Notes: a model not told the origin generated them from the letters alone. Counted from the stretch's first letter, positions 1 through 8,149 are shown. The stretch is DNA of 64,000 nucleotides from Candidatus Kosakonia sp. 282A-S69 (GCF_029433855.1 NZ_JAROAU010000003.1:1663672-1727671), one strand, 5' to 3'. Translations and numbers: made by a program.

Positions 1-704
1 ACGACAAGCTGCCGGCAGAAATTAAGGCTGCCAACCCGGCCAGTAATGACTCTTCTGGTGAGCTTGTATTCAGGAAGGGAGGCTCACTGTACGTCAGCAC
101 GTCTTTCCGTGGCGGGACGCTGCGCTACCTGCACGTTTCCGAGTTCGGGAAGATATGCGCCAAGTTTCCGCATAAAGCACGGGAGATTGTTACTGGTGCG
201 TTTGAGGCGGTATCAACTGGCTGCTTTGCTACGATCGAGAGTACGGCAGAGGGGCGGGCGGGTTACTTCTTTGATTACTGCCAGACAGCAGAGAAGGCCT
301 TGCTTCAGGGTAAGCAGTTATCCGCTCTGGACTGGAAGTTCTTTTTCTTCTCCTGGTGGAAGAATCCGCTTTATGCAATCGACCCGGTTGAGCCGCTGCC
401 AGCGCGCCTGGTTGAATACTTCGCTGAGATGGAGGCGAAGCACGGCGTTGTACTGAATGATCGTCAGAAGGCCTGGTACCACGCCAAAGAGAAAACTCTC
501 GGCGATGACATGAAGCGCGAGTATCCGACCATTCCGACGGAGGCGTTTCAGCAGTCCGTCGAGGGGGCGTATTACGCCAAACAGTTCCGGTGGCTGTATA
601 CCAACAAGCGAATCGGGCAAATCCCTGACAACTCACATCTCCCTGTGCATACGTTCTGGGATATCGGCGTGGGCGACTCGACGGCAATCCTGGCTGATGT
701 GTAA
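1..704 (+). pseudogene. Phage terminase large subunit, truncated remnant
   Basis: The frame is open from position 3 to a TAA at 702-704 and enters from outside the window, so the 5' end is not seen. The protein reads as the packaging motor of a tailed phage: a segment like the end of the ATPase domain (KGGSLYVSTSFRGGT, then an ESTAEGRAGYFF stretch), followed by the start of the RNase H-like nuclease domain with the acidic motif FWDIGVGDSTAI. In intact terminases about 150-200 further residues follow this motif. Here the frame ends four residues after it and runs straight into a head-morphogenesis fragment, so the nuclease C-terminus and the portal gene expected next are missing. This is best explained by a deletion with its junction near 685-700. 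The family call is from motif recognition, not from a search. Confidence 0.75.
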
Positions 705-1457
705 CAACGACGGCGCAGAGCCATCGCTGTATCAGCTCAACGAAGGCAAGTTCATCTACAACATGACCGCGGCGGAACTGGCAAGCCTGCTACAGATTGT
801 GCAGCTGATTCTCGATGATGAGCTTATCGATGGCGGCAGCCAGAACCTGTGGGCAATGGACTATGTCTCCGCTGAATATGAGCGCGGCACGCTCAGCGCC
901 TTCACCAACCTGCCGGTTCAGTCGCCAGTCTATGCTGGCCAGACGACGCTGCAGCAACTCCTGTCAAGCCCGGCGTATCAGAACCAGATAGTCAGCGCCT
1001 ATATCAGCACTTATAGCGACTGGAAAGGTATCAGCGACACCGCCCGCGCAGATCTGGCAAATGTCATAGCTGATTCAACCCGGTCGAGACTGCAACCATC
1101 GTCAGCAAAAGACTTGATGTCTCCATGGCGAAGGCCAAGGTAATCGCGCAAACGGAGCAGGTCGGCGCGCTGCGCCAGGCGCAGTGGAACGAAACGGACT
1201 GGGCTGCCGATCGGCTGGGGCTAAATACTGGCCTTATGTGGCTGTCAGCGCTCAAGCCAACCACGCGACTCTGGCATGCCAGCCGCCACGGCAAGGTCTA
1301 CACCACCGAAGAGGTGCGTGACTTCTACGCCGAGAATGGCAATCGGTACAACTGCTATTGCAGCCAGATTCCGGTGCTGCTAAACGATGACGGCAGCATC
1401 TTCAACGAAGGGTTGGCGGATAAGCTTAAGAATGAGCGTCAGCAGTGGAAAATTTGA
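697..1457 (+). pseudogene. Phage head morphogenesis protein (SPP1 gp7 / Mu gpF type), frameshifted
   Basis: Two reading frames together make one protein. The first (697-1143) ends after ADLANVIAD. The second is open from about 1076, reads FNPVETATIVSKRLDVSMAKAK and continues to 1457. The join lies near 1062-1078, so a small indel broke the gene. The C-terminal half carries the family's usual signature: an HASRHGKVYTTEEVRDFY segment followed by GNRYNCYC. These proteins sit inside the procapsid and act in head assembly. The N-terminus is also lost, because the frame begins at the deletion junction with terminase. No function is expected from this copy. Confidence 0.7.
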
Positions 1458-1514
1458 TAGTTGTAAGTGTACTTTTTTAGAGACATATTAGAGTCCTACA
1501 CATAGGAGATGAAT

Positions 1515-1997
1515 ATGTCTTTTTATAACAACATCCAGAAAAAGTTATCAGAGTTAAGTGACGCTAAAAAGCAGTACTGGGAAGACCTTGAATCACGTAT
1601 CAACTATTTCCAAAATGGGCTTATAACCTATCTTGGTGTAAAAGAATTAGTATTATATGATTCTAAAGATAAAAGTTATCCCATTGTTGTTGTCGGAGCT
1701 ATGAACGGTGATTCCGTAGAAAGGGCTCCAGGATATAAATTGGAAAGGGTTGAAGGGGAAATCAAATCCTTGCTTTTTATGTGCAAGTAAACCTTTCTAA
1801 AGCAAATAGCGAAATTCTTGATAGCAAAAAAAATATTAAAATGCTTTATCTGGCGTTGAGGTGATGATTACTTCGTTAATGTCGAAGGCGTAGAGGTAAA
1901 GTGCGCTAGAAAAACTAGCACGAATGACTTTACTTTAGCCTATGACGAAATTTACAAAAATCTTGAAAATCATTTAGACAAGAAAAGTTACGAGTAA
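1515..1997 (+). pseudogene. Hypothetical phage-region gene with two frameshifts
   Basis: The start at 1515 has AGGAG (1504-1508) six bases upstream. The first frame gives about 88 sensible residues up to SLLF and stops at 1788-1790. The next frame resumes at once with VQVNLSKANSEILDSK and stops after LYLALR near 1859. The original frame then resumes at 1860 with DDYFVNVEGVEVK and ends at the TAA 1995-1997 with KNLENHLDKKSYE. Reading the pieces in series gives a coherent soluble protein of about 160 residues. A terminator follows directly. I do not recognise the family. It is AT-rich compared with the chromosome, as expected for prophage cargo. Two independent indels indicate a dead gene. Confidence 0.6.
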
Positions 1998-2009
1998 CAT
2001 TAATCGATC

Positions 2010-2037
2010 AAAAAAGGTCGCCTCGGCGGCCTTTTTT
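2010..2037 (+). terminator. Rho-independent terminator after the frameshifted gene
   Basis: A 12-bp stem with one G-U wobble (2010-2021 with 2026-2037) closes a CTCG tetraloop. The stem itself ends in six T residues and begins with six A residues, so it could work in both directions. Confidence 0.85.
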
Positions 2038-2067
2038 GATTGTCTGAAATCCACCAATGAGGTCGCT

Positions 2068-2241
2068 ATGTGGCAATTAGCTTATGACAATAATTTCCCG
2101 ATTCGAGGCTGGGTTTACTCAAAGCCTATAGAGATGCGGTGGGACAATCGAAACATTGAGAATGTGCGCTTATGCCACTTCTTTCCTGCCAAACCAACCA
2201 AGAAACAACTCCGCCAGGCTCGTAAAAACAAACTTCATTAA
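2068..2241 (+). CDS. Small phage-type protein, 57 aa
   Basis: ATG at 2068 follows a GAGGT ribosome site about five bases upstream, and the stop is TAA 2239-2241. The product begins MWQLAYDNNFPIRGWVYSKP and ends in a basic tail (PTKKQLRQARKNKLH). It contains a DNRNIENVRLCHF segment. No transmembrane segment or known domain is visible. It lies between a terminator and a tiny Cys-containing ORF inside the decayed prophage, a position typical of small accessory phage genes. Function unknown; it looks intact. Confidence 0.5.
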   Translation: MWQLAYDNNFPIRGWVYSKPIEMRWDNRNIENVRLCHFFPAKPTKKQLRQARKNKLH

Positions 2242-2253
2242 CGAGGACCCAGC

Positions 2254-2334
2254 ATGACTGTGTATTGGTGCAGCGGGTGTGGTCGAATCGTGGGCTACCG
2301 GTGCGTAACTGATCTGGAATATTACTGGATATAA
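2254..2334 (+). CDS. Tiny Cys-rich ORF, 26 aa, probably a truncated phage gene
   Basis: The start at 2254 is preceded by ACGAGGACC, a fair ribosome site, and starts 12 bases after the preceding gene. The product MTVYWCSGCGRIVGYRC... has a CxxC pair and a third Cys, as in small zinc-ribbon-like phage proteins. The frame ends at 2332-2334, where the sequence changes character before the tail-spike remnant. It may be the head of a longer gene cut by a deletion. Confidence 0.3.
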   Translation: MTVYWCSGCGRIVGYRCVTDLEYYWI

Positions 2335-2395
2335 CGTGAAGCCTTTTTACAGAAACTGTAGATTCTAAGGGGCGGAGATTTGGAGTCGATACTAA

Positions 2396-3350
2396 GAGGG
2401 TACGGTTGCTAACTGTCATGAACAAGATTGCTACACCTCACATAACGTAAAAGGTCTTTATCTGGTAGCACCAGTGACAACAAAAGTTGATAGCTGTATT
2501 TTTGAGTACAATGATGATGGGGCAATTACATTAGATGCATATGGGTACAAAACAACATACAATTTGCAAATAGTAAATGTGTTTTTTGAGATAAGTAATG
2601 CGGGTCCGCATAATAATTATAAAGATCGCAGCGGTGCCACAATAACAGTGAACTCCCCGAAATCATCAAATGGTGAACTAGACCCTTCTGCCGCTGAAAT
2701 ACTTTTTGAAATGAGAGGTTGCTATTTTGTAGATGTGACGGATAAAGCCACGACTTACGGATTCGTTTATATCAACTGTAAAACCCTTACCGCCATAGCC
2801 AGTTCCTGTTACATAAATCCTGCGATCTCAGATAAAACAAAGATGTATACTGGTAGTATAAACGGTTGGACTGATTTTACTAAAAATTATCTTGATACAA
2901 AAAAACTCTATAGCAAGTTCTGGAAATGAATCAAAGTTCAAGAAGGTCTCTTTTGGAGAAACAAGCTTTTTTGATATGGGCGGTGCATTTGTATAGATGG
3001 AAAAATTTGGGCATACTTCAAAGTTTATTACACTTAATCCATCTCAGTTACTAACGTTTTTTATATCTATGATACCAGTGACTGTAGTGAATGGAGATGT
3101 ATACATTACTGCAAGTAACAATAATGGTTATTCTATTTATAAATACCGTTCGTTTGGGACTTCTTCAAATAAAACCTTAATAATGATTGATAGTAGCGTA
3201 AAAGGAGGTCCATCTATTAATGTTAGCGTCGCTTTTGAGCCAGTGAATTATTATTTAACGGTTACTAATGGTTTCGCAGCAGCTAACTTGACTATTTTTT
3301 TCTGGGACTGCTCATTGATATTATTTGGTTTATCCCCATGCACCTCATAA
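2396..3350 (+). pseudogene. Tail-spike / tail-fibre C-terminal relic with frameshift and nonsense codon
   Basis: An open frame begins after a stop at 2393-2395 without a good initiation site and runs to 2929 (a GTG at 2474 is the first possible start). Near 2890-2925 the coherent reading moves to another frame: NSIASSGNESKFKKVSFGET, then FFDMGGAFV followed by an in-frame TAG at 2994-2996, then MEKFGHTSKFITL on to 3350. Composition is rich in Asn, Ser, Thr and Tyr with alternating beta-strand-like segments, as in receptor-binding spikes of podoviruses. The N-terminal particle-binding part is absent. The position just before an acyltransferase matches serotype-converting phages. Assignment to a spike rests on composition and neighbourhood, not on a named domain. 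Confidence 0.5.
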
Positions 3351-3370
3351 TGCATGGGGATAATTTTTAA
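3331..3370. terminator. Bidirectional terminator between spike relic and acyltransferase
   Basis: A perfect 12-bp inverted repeat (3331-3342 with 3351-3362) encloses an 8-base loop and is followed by TTTTTAATTT on the plus strand. It separates two convergent genes and overlaps the end of the spike frame. Confidence 0.8.
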
Positions 3371-4362
3371 TTTATTCTACTCTTAATGTGAGTGTAAATT
3401 TTAAGTGTCGTAAAGTAACTTAGAACAAAACATAAACATGTGTAGACAACAGCATCAATAGGATCGACAAGTTTATATGTGATACCAAAAATAGAAAGCA
3501 GAGAAATGGTTGTCAGCTTGATTATTTGTTCGGTTCCGCAGAGTAGTAATGAATTTCTTCCGAGCATCAATATGGAGGGTAACTGAAGATATTTAGCCAA
3601 CGCAATGCTCGGAACGAAGAGTAAAACGGTGATCAAAAAGCTAATAACATATTGCACCGCAGATATGTTGAAACCAGCCAAAAGGTAGTAAGTTGTTTTA
3701 TAGTATACGGTGACCATTACAACCAGAGAGAGTGCTAGTATAAAAAATCCCACCAATAGAGTAAAATTATTGTTGGGAGAAATCCAATCACCTTTTAGTT
3801 TTTCTGAAATGAGATAACCAAAGGAAAAGAAAACTAAGTAATATAATGCACTATCCACATTAAAAAAAAGTTTCGGTACCCCATCCCACCAGTAAGGTGT
3901 GAAAATATAAAAAAAGAAAGCAATCAAAAATACCCAAAATTTTCTCTTGAATATTACTTCAAGCACTGAGTGATAAATAATAACGACAAAAAGGCAGGGG
4001 AGAAACCAAAGCGAGCCAAGCGGTACGTTGTTTCTTATGCCACGAAAACATTCGCGAAGCATCTTGCTCACTTCTTCAGCCGGAATCTGGTTTTTTATAA
4101 CAAGGAAAGTGACACCAATAAGGGAGAAGGCGATGTAAGGCACAATAATTGAAAGAAATGTTTTTTTTGTATTCAGAAGTAAATCGTTCTTTGTTCTTGA
4201 GCCTTTAAAAACTATCCCTGAGATAAAAAAGAACAGTGGGACATGAAAGGAAAAAACAAATAAGTAAAGCTTTCCGGCATCGTTGCCAAGATGCCCTAGA
4301 TAGATATAAAACATCCCAATTAATTTTAATGAGTCAATCCAATTAACGCGGTTTATATTCAT
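3367..4362 (-). CDS. Acyltransferase 3 family membrane protein (likely O-antigen/polysaccharide O-acetyltransferase)
   Basis: 331 residues, intact. The N-terminus (NRVNWIDSLKLIGMFYIYLGH) and the segment HVPLFFFISGIVFKGS are the usual opening of acyltransferase 3 proteins, with the His of the GH pair as the family's conserved residue. About ten hydrophobic helices follow, plus a charged loop and PLGSLWFLPCLF. Such integral membrane enzymes move acetyl groups from the cytoplasm to sugars outside or in the periplasm. In temperate phages they alter the O antigen and block superinfection. It stands convergent to the spike relic, and its AT-rich, rare-codon-rich sequence is foreign to the chromosome. 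It is the only full-length recognisable gene left in the prophage relic. The exact acceptor cannot be told. Confidence 0.75.
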   Translation of the reverse strand: MNINRVNWIDSLKLIGMFYIYLGHLGNDAGKLYLFVFSFHVPLFFFISGIVFKGSRTKNDLLLNTKKTFLSIIVPYIAFSLIGVTFLVIKNQIPAEEVSKMLRECFRGIRNNVPLGSLWFLPCLFVVIIYHSVLEVIFKRKFWVFLIAFFFYIFTPYWWDGVPKLFFNVDSALYYLVFFSFGYLISEKLKGDWISPNNNFTLLVGFFILALSLVVMVTVYYKTTYYLLAGFNISAVQYVISFLITVLLFVPSIALAKYLQLPSILMLGRNSLLLCGTEQIIKLTTISLLSIFGITYKLVDPIDAVVYTCLCFVLSYFTTLKIYTHIKSRIN

Positions 4363-4468
4363 TTCCGTATCTCATGATTTTTTATGGAGAATAAATGTTT
4401 GTCCAAGATGATTCAGTTTTGTAATCATGTACTAATGAGTTTTTACAGATGATCTTTAGAAGGTTCTG

Positions 4469-4780
4469 ATGGAAACCAAAGTGCTAACCACCGTCACCAT
4501 ATCAGATTTCTTGGAGGTTTTGCTCACTTTTAACTTGGACTGGGTGCTGCGAGAGGCCTTCCTGCGCGCGGCGGCTGGGTCCCGGCGTGAAGCTATAAAG
4601 AAAGGGGCTTTGCTGATACTGGACATCTCGGCCACGCCAGTAGACGGGTCGATCGTGATGTGCCACCTGGATGAGCAGATGCGCATGCTGCGGTTGCGGC
4701 TTCATCCGCGCCCAAGGCTGGAAGAACTCGACAGGCCGGAAATCACCTACCCGATGACGAGTTCGATGATAAACCGGTGA
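4469..4780 (+). CDS. Hypothetical protein, 103 aa
   Basis: ATG at 4469 follows AGAAGG seven bases upstream, which favours the plus strand over an antisense frame of 76 residues. The product begins METKVLTTVTISDFLEVLLT, has a central basic stretch (AAGSRREAIKKGA) and a segment LLILDISATPVDGSIVMCHL. The DNA is more GC-rich than the genes on its left. No family recognised. It follows the divergent start of the acyltransferase across 106 bases. It could be a small phage-derived or orphan gene; coding status is plausible, not certain. Confidence 0.4.
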   Translation: METKVLTTVTISDFLEVLLTFNLDWVLREAFLRAAAGSRREAIKKGALLILDISATPVDGSIVMCHLDEQMRMLRLRLHPRPRLEELDRPEITYPMTSSMINR

Positions 4781-5219
4781 TGTGACGGATGGGGCATGGA
4801 TGGGTCAAAAAATTAGCGCAAAACAACTCAAAACCTCATAAGGCAGTGACTCGTCTTGCGCTAATGCTTTGGTTTTAGCTAGCTTCTGACTTACTTCAAC
4901 TTAGCTCGTCAAAAAGATGCCGCACATGATGATAAAACACTGATAGAGAGTTAAGCGGCTGGAATAGAAGGTTGTTGCGTTCCGGCCGCTTTCTTACGCG
5001 GTGTAGAAAGGGCTGAGAAATGGAAATGTTGGTTAGGCAGGGCAAGCGGAAGTCGTTTTGCTCTGTTACCCATTGATCATACAGAGGAGGACTTTTATTT
5101 CTTTTGGCCGATGCCCCATCGGTTTTCCTCTACCCTCTTAGAAATTTTCTCTACTTTAGGGGTATATATTCCTGTCGGATGGTCGATACTATTTTTTTAG
5201 CTTTTTGAAGGAATGAAAA
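4781..5219. other. Non-coding stretch with two inverted repeats
   Basis: No credible gene is seen over 439 bases. It holds a perfect 9-bp inverted repeat TTAGCGCAA/TTGCGCTAA (4813-4821 and 4856-4864) with a 34-base interior, and a 10-bp terminator-like hairpin (listed separately). The last 60 bases are AT-rich and probably contain the promoter for the nuclease remnant downstream. Confidence 0.5.
4955..4995 (+). terminator. Terminator-like hairpin
   Basis: GCGGCTGGAA (4955-4964) pairs with TTCCGGCCGC (4980-4989) with one G-U pair and a 15-base loop, followed by TTTCTT. It may end transcription from the small gene at 4469. Confidence 0.45.
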
Positions 5220-6007
5220 ATGCGCTATTTCAATGCGTATCATGGCCCGAATAATACAGAGGCATTTGAATACAGTAATGGATATGGAGTAGGGCAAGAG
5301 TGGAAAATTGCACAGGTGAATTCAGGGGATCGCCTGTTTATTATCCAAAAACTATCTGGCGCGCGTGACTTCTTGCTGTGTGGCTTGTTTGAAATCGTTG
5401 AGACTTACCAGGATTCAAATAGCGTTTACCCATATAGGGTTAAGCTCAACGATCTCTAGGCTCTTGACAAATTCATACCCCTGGATGAGCTGCACATTAG
5501 TAAACAGCTCCCCATAAGCCAAAGAAGAGAAGAGAGCCGTGGACAAATTTTAAAAAGCATTTTTGTCATCAGGGCGCTTCCCTTAAAGCACCTTTAGATG
5601 CAGATGTTTTGTCTGTGCTTACTTCCCTGCTGACACTCTCAGATGATCAAATTGATAATCCCGGGCGCAGGAAGGATGGCTTGCGTATGGTTAAAATCCG
5701 TCATGAGCAGGGGAAGTTCCGTAAAGCGGTGATGTCGAATTGGGAAGGAAAGTGCGCGATTACCGGAAGCGCTTTGGCAGTTGAGTCTTGTCATATCATT
5801 AGACATGCTGACAACGGCCTGCCGAGCGTGGAAAACGGGATAGCGCTTGCTGCCGATTTACATAAGTTATTTGATAGTGACCATCTGAGCTTCAGAGGGA
5901 ATCGAATCATTTTGTCAGCGTCTGCAAGAAGCGAAGCCAGATATAAAGATTTTCATGATACTGAACTGCGTAAACCACTGACGCCTGTAAATCTCTCCGT
6001 GAAATGA
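5220..6007 (+). pseudogene. HNH endonuclease (restriction-like), inactivated by nonsense and frameshift
   Basis: The 5' frame (ATG 5220, GAAGG upstream) reads MRYFNAYHGPNNTEAFEYSN... and hits a TAG at 5457-5459, then continues in the same frame as ALDKFIPLDELHISKQLP. Near 5555-5590 the coherent reading moves to another frame (KHFCHQGASLKAPLDADVLS) and goes on to 6007. The C-terminal half holds an HNH_2-like core: a CAITG pair, then ESCHIIRHADNG...SVENGIALAADLHKLFD. The N-terminal 80 residues have a look of PUA/EVE-like modified-base readers (GDRLFIIQK, YPYRVKL), which would make an EVE-HNH type modification-dependent nuclease. That last point is inference. The restored protein would be about 262 residues. 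This copy should be dead. Confidence 0.6.
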
Positions 6008-6220
6008 TCAAGCGCCTCTCTACGGGAGCCGCCGAAGATTGGTCACAGGATCGCAATGAAACCCAAACTGTTTTCCTGAGAGGCTGAGAGAGGATATTGC
6101 GTATGTTTATCGCTGCCAGGTCAAACTGGTAATTACTTACAAATATTGTCATTACCCCGTCACAAAAAGCGGCAATAATAGCTGGCTTTTTGAATAATCA
6201 GGCAGGGGAATTAAAACATA

Positions 6221-6418
6221 ATGAGTAAAATCGTAGTCGTACTGATTCCCGGACGCGCTGCCGAGTTTCTGACGGTGGATGACGGCGACACAACTATCTC
6301 TTCAGCACTGACGAATGGCATCATGCCCATTGAAACTTACTGGTGTGAAGGAGAGGCATTTCATTTTGCCCGCGCGCCGCTGGCGCTAACAATGGAGTGT
6401 AGCGCGGCGGCACAGTAA
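6221..6418 (+). CDS. Small hypothetical protein, 65 aa
   Basis: ATG at 6221 follows GCAGGGGAATTAAAACATA, with AGGGG about 11 bases upstream. The product MSKIVVVLIPGRAAEFLTVD ends in a Cys-Ser-Ala-Ala tail and has no obvious signal peptide or membrane span. A strong terminator starts three bases after the stop, which supports a real transcription unit. The family is not recognised. Confidence 0.5.
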   Translation: MSKIVVVLIPGRAAEFLTVDDGDTTISSALTNGIMPIETYWCEGEAFHFARAPLALTMECSAAAQ

Positions 6419-6420
6419 TT

Positions 6421-6450
6421 AAAAAAGGGGCTCGTCTGAGCCCCTTTTTT
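6421..6450. terminator. Bidirectional Rho-independent terminator
   Basis: AAAAAAGGGGCTC (6421-6433) and GAGCCCCTTTTTT (6438-6450) form a perfect 13-bp stem with a GTCT loop. It serves the convergent genes at 6221 and 6461. Confidence 0.9.
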
Positions 6451-6460
6451 ATCGCGCAGC

Positions 6461-6898
6461 TTAGCGGCGCAGAAACACTTCGTTCTCACGCGGTGCCCAA
6501 TCTTTCTCTGAAAAATCGTAGGTGGGTAACGCCTCTTCCTTAATGCCCTGTGAGCGCAGCACCGCGCGCACTTCTGCCGGTAAGTTTTCGTCCCGGAACA
6601 GTTCGGCCAGCACAAACAGCGTATCGATAAAGGAGAGCTGTTTTACTTCAAACGGCTTCCAGCCGGTGCGTTTGAAGATCAAATGGTAGAGCGCCTCCTC
6701 GCCGGCAAGGGGGACAAAGTTGCTGGCATACTTTTCACGATGGCGCGCCAGCAGCACTTCGAGGATAAATATTTGCGCAATGCGCTGCCTCGCAGCATGG
6801 CCCCGCACGCTATCCGTGGTCCAGTCGATATGCGTGATGTCATTATTTTCACGCACCCGAACTTCAATGGCTTGCCACAGATCGTCATATTTCTGCAT
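6461..6898 (-). CDS. Conserved-looking hypothetical protein, 145 aa
   Basis: The chosen start (complement of 6898, MQKYDDLWQAIEVRVREN) has AAGGTAAGG just upstream. An upstream in-frame ATG at 7027 would add 43 residues of AT-rich, non-conserved-looking sequence. The protein is soluble and mainly helical, with a central HIDWTTDSVRGHAARQRIAQIF segment and a C-terminal EKDWAPRENEVFLRR. No catalytic motif or known domain is recognised. It ends against a shared terminator with the small gene at 6221. Confidence 0.5.
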   Translation of the reverse strand: MQKYDDLWQAIEVRVRENNDITHIDWTTDSVRGHAARQRIAQIFILEVLLARHREKYASNFVPLAGEEALYHLIFKRTGWKPFEVKQLSFIDTLFVLAELFRDENLPAEVRAVLRSQGIKEEALPTYDFSEKDWAPRENEVFLRR

Positions 6899-7124
6899 AA
6901 CCTTACCTTGTTTCATATTTTCTTTGCCTGTTAAAAACAATAACAGAGAAGATTCTGGCTCGCCAAATATAGCAGCCCCAAACTTCAGGCTTTCGATATT
7001 AATATCCAGACTTAAGTTAAATCTCACTCAGAAATCCATGCGGATACGCTGAGTTGTTTTTAATCAACATTAACGGGGCATAATAAGAATATTTTTGTGG
7101 TTCATACCTTCACGGGATACGAAA

Positions 7125-7418
7125 ATGAAAATAGCGAGGTGGTTGGCGGGCGTTATTGTGGTTGCCGGCGTGATGATGGCACCGCAGGGAGTGGCAAAAG
7201 GGCAGGCGCTAAGTGATGCGCAGGTAAAACAGGCCATTATTGAGGAGTCGATCGCCGCGTATCCGGGCCCCTGCGCCTGCCCGTTTAACCGGGCGCGCAA
7301 CGGCAGTTCGTGCGGGCGACGAAGCGCCTGGAGCAAAGCGGGGGGTTATGCGCCCATCTGTTACGCCGATGAGGTGACGAAGGAGATGATTAAGGCGTGG
7401 CGCGAACGCCAGCAATAA
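7125..7418 (+). CDS. Small secreted Cys-containing protein, 97 aa
   Basis: Start chosen at 7125 (MKIARWLAGVIVVAGVMMAP), giving a typical Sec signal peptide cleaved near residue 25. The mature part has YPGPCACPFNRARNGSSCGR followed by SAWSKAGGYAPICYADEVT. Four cysteines in this spacing recur in a family of small periplasmic proteins seen widely in proteobacteria, of unknown function (from memory, not verified). A GGGAT lies about eight bases before the start. A large imperfect hairpin follows the gene. Confidence 0.55.
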   Translation: MKIARWLAGVIVVAGVMMAPQGVAKGQALSDAQVKQAIIEESIAAYPGPCACPFNRARNGSSCGRRSAWSKAGGYAPICYADEVTKEMIKAWRERQQ

Positions 7419-7428
7419 GCAGAAGCAG

Positions 7429-7483
7429 ACGCCCGCTGGTGCTGCGTTTATCCTCCCCATTAAGGATGACTCCCGGCGGGCGT
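7429..7483 (+). terminator. Composite hairpin after the secreted protein gene
   Basis: ACGCCCGCTGG (7429-7439) pairs with CCGGCGGGCGT (7473-7483), 11 bp with one wobble. A smaller ATCCT/AGGAT helix lies inside the loop. Only TTT follows, so termination strength is doubtful. Confidence 0.45.
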
Positions 7484-7615
7484 TTATGAATAGATTCAGC
7501 CCGTTAGATCAAAACTGCGGCCTGCAGACTCTTTTGAGAAACTATTTGAACTTGATAAATGTCAATTAAAAGAGCATATTGCGCACGTTTTGTTACTTCT
7601 GGGTTAATGTTTGTT

Positions 7616-7789
7616 ATGTCCTTATACCAAAAAATGTTGGTGTTCTATTTCGTTATGGCGTTAATCTGCGCCTTTATCACGTGGTTCCTGTCGCACGAGC
7701 GCAAACGCATCCGCCTGCTGAGCGCTTTTTTGGTCGGTTCCACCTGGCCGATGAGCTTTCCAGTGGCGCTGCTGTTCTCCATTTTCTGA
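7616..7789 (+). CDS. ortT: OrtT/GhoT-type membrane toxin, copy 1
   Basis: Read from ATG 7616 the product is 57 residues (MSLYQKMLVFYFVMALICAF...), the exact length and pattern of E. coli OrtT (YdcX) and GhoT. There is a first membrane helix, then WFLSHERKRIRLLSAFLVGSTWPMSFP and a second helix. These peptides damage the inner membrane and lower ATP and proton-motive force under stress. OrtT is an orphan without a GhoS antitoxin, and no ghoS is present here either. In E. coli ortT is followed by ydcY; here ydcY lies 9.6 kb away. The longer frame from 7559 adds residues absent from the family. No strong ribosome site precedes 7616, as is common for tightly limited toxins. Confidence 0.8.
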   Translation: MSLYQKMLVFYFVMALICAFITWFLSHERKRIRLLSAFLVGSTWPMSFPVALLFSIF

Positions 7790-7911
7790 TCGCTGCCAGG
7801 CCGACAAAGCAGCAGGAGTTGTGAGCTAAAACGTGACAGCCCAGACAGCATGCGAGTCAGAAAGAGAGCAGCATAGCGAGAGCACGTTAGCCTATGGACA
7901 GGAGAAGGCGC

Positions 7912-8085
7912 ATGGAACTCTACACAAAACTGCTGATTTTTTACGCCGTGATGGCAACGATCTGCGCCTTTGTCACCTGGTTTCTCACTAAAGAGAAACC
8001 CACCATACGCTTGTTGAGCGCCCTGTTAGTGGGCGCGACATGGCCGATTAGCTTTCCGGTGGCGCTCCTTATTTCACTCTTTTGA
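7912..8085 (+). CDS. OrtT/GhoT-type membrane toxin, copy 2
   Basis: A second 57-residue member (MELYTKLLIFYAVMATICAF, then FLTKEKPTIRLLSALLVGATWPISFP) lies 122 bases after copy 1 in the same direction. It has a better ribosome site than copy 1 (AGGAGAAGGCGC-ATG). The two share the helix-loop-helix pattern and the TWP(M/I)SFPVALL core but differ in most other places, so the duplication is not recent, or the copies came from different sources. Expected to sit in the inner membrane and act like GhoT/OrtT. No antitoxin gene adjoins it. Confidence 0.75.
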   Translation: MELYTKLLIFYAVMATICAFVTWFLTKEKPTIRLLSALLVGATWPISFPVALLISLF

Positions 8086-8149
8086 AATCGCTCGCAATCT
8101 TGCGCTGGTATGCTGTATAAAATACCAGTATCACGCAAGAGGGGGGCAA

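Noticed and set aside
4456-4686. 76-codon minus-strand frame opposite the 103-aa gene
   Set aside because: The plus-strand gene has a ribosome site; this one does not.
1-6010. Attachment site or integrase for the prophage relic
   Set aside because: No integrase gene, tRNA or clear direct repeats were found; the left end is outside the window.
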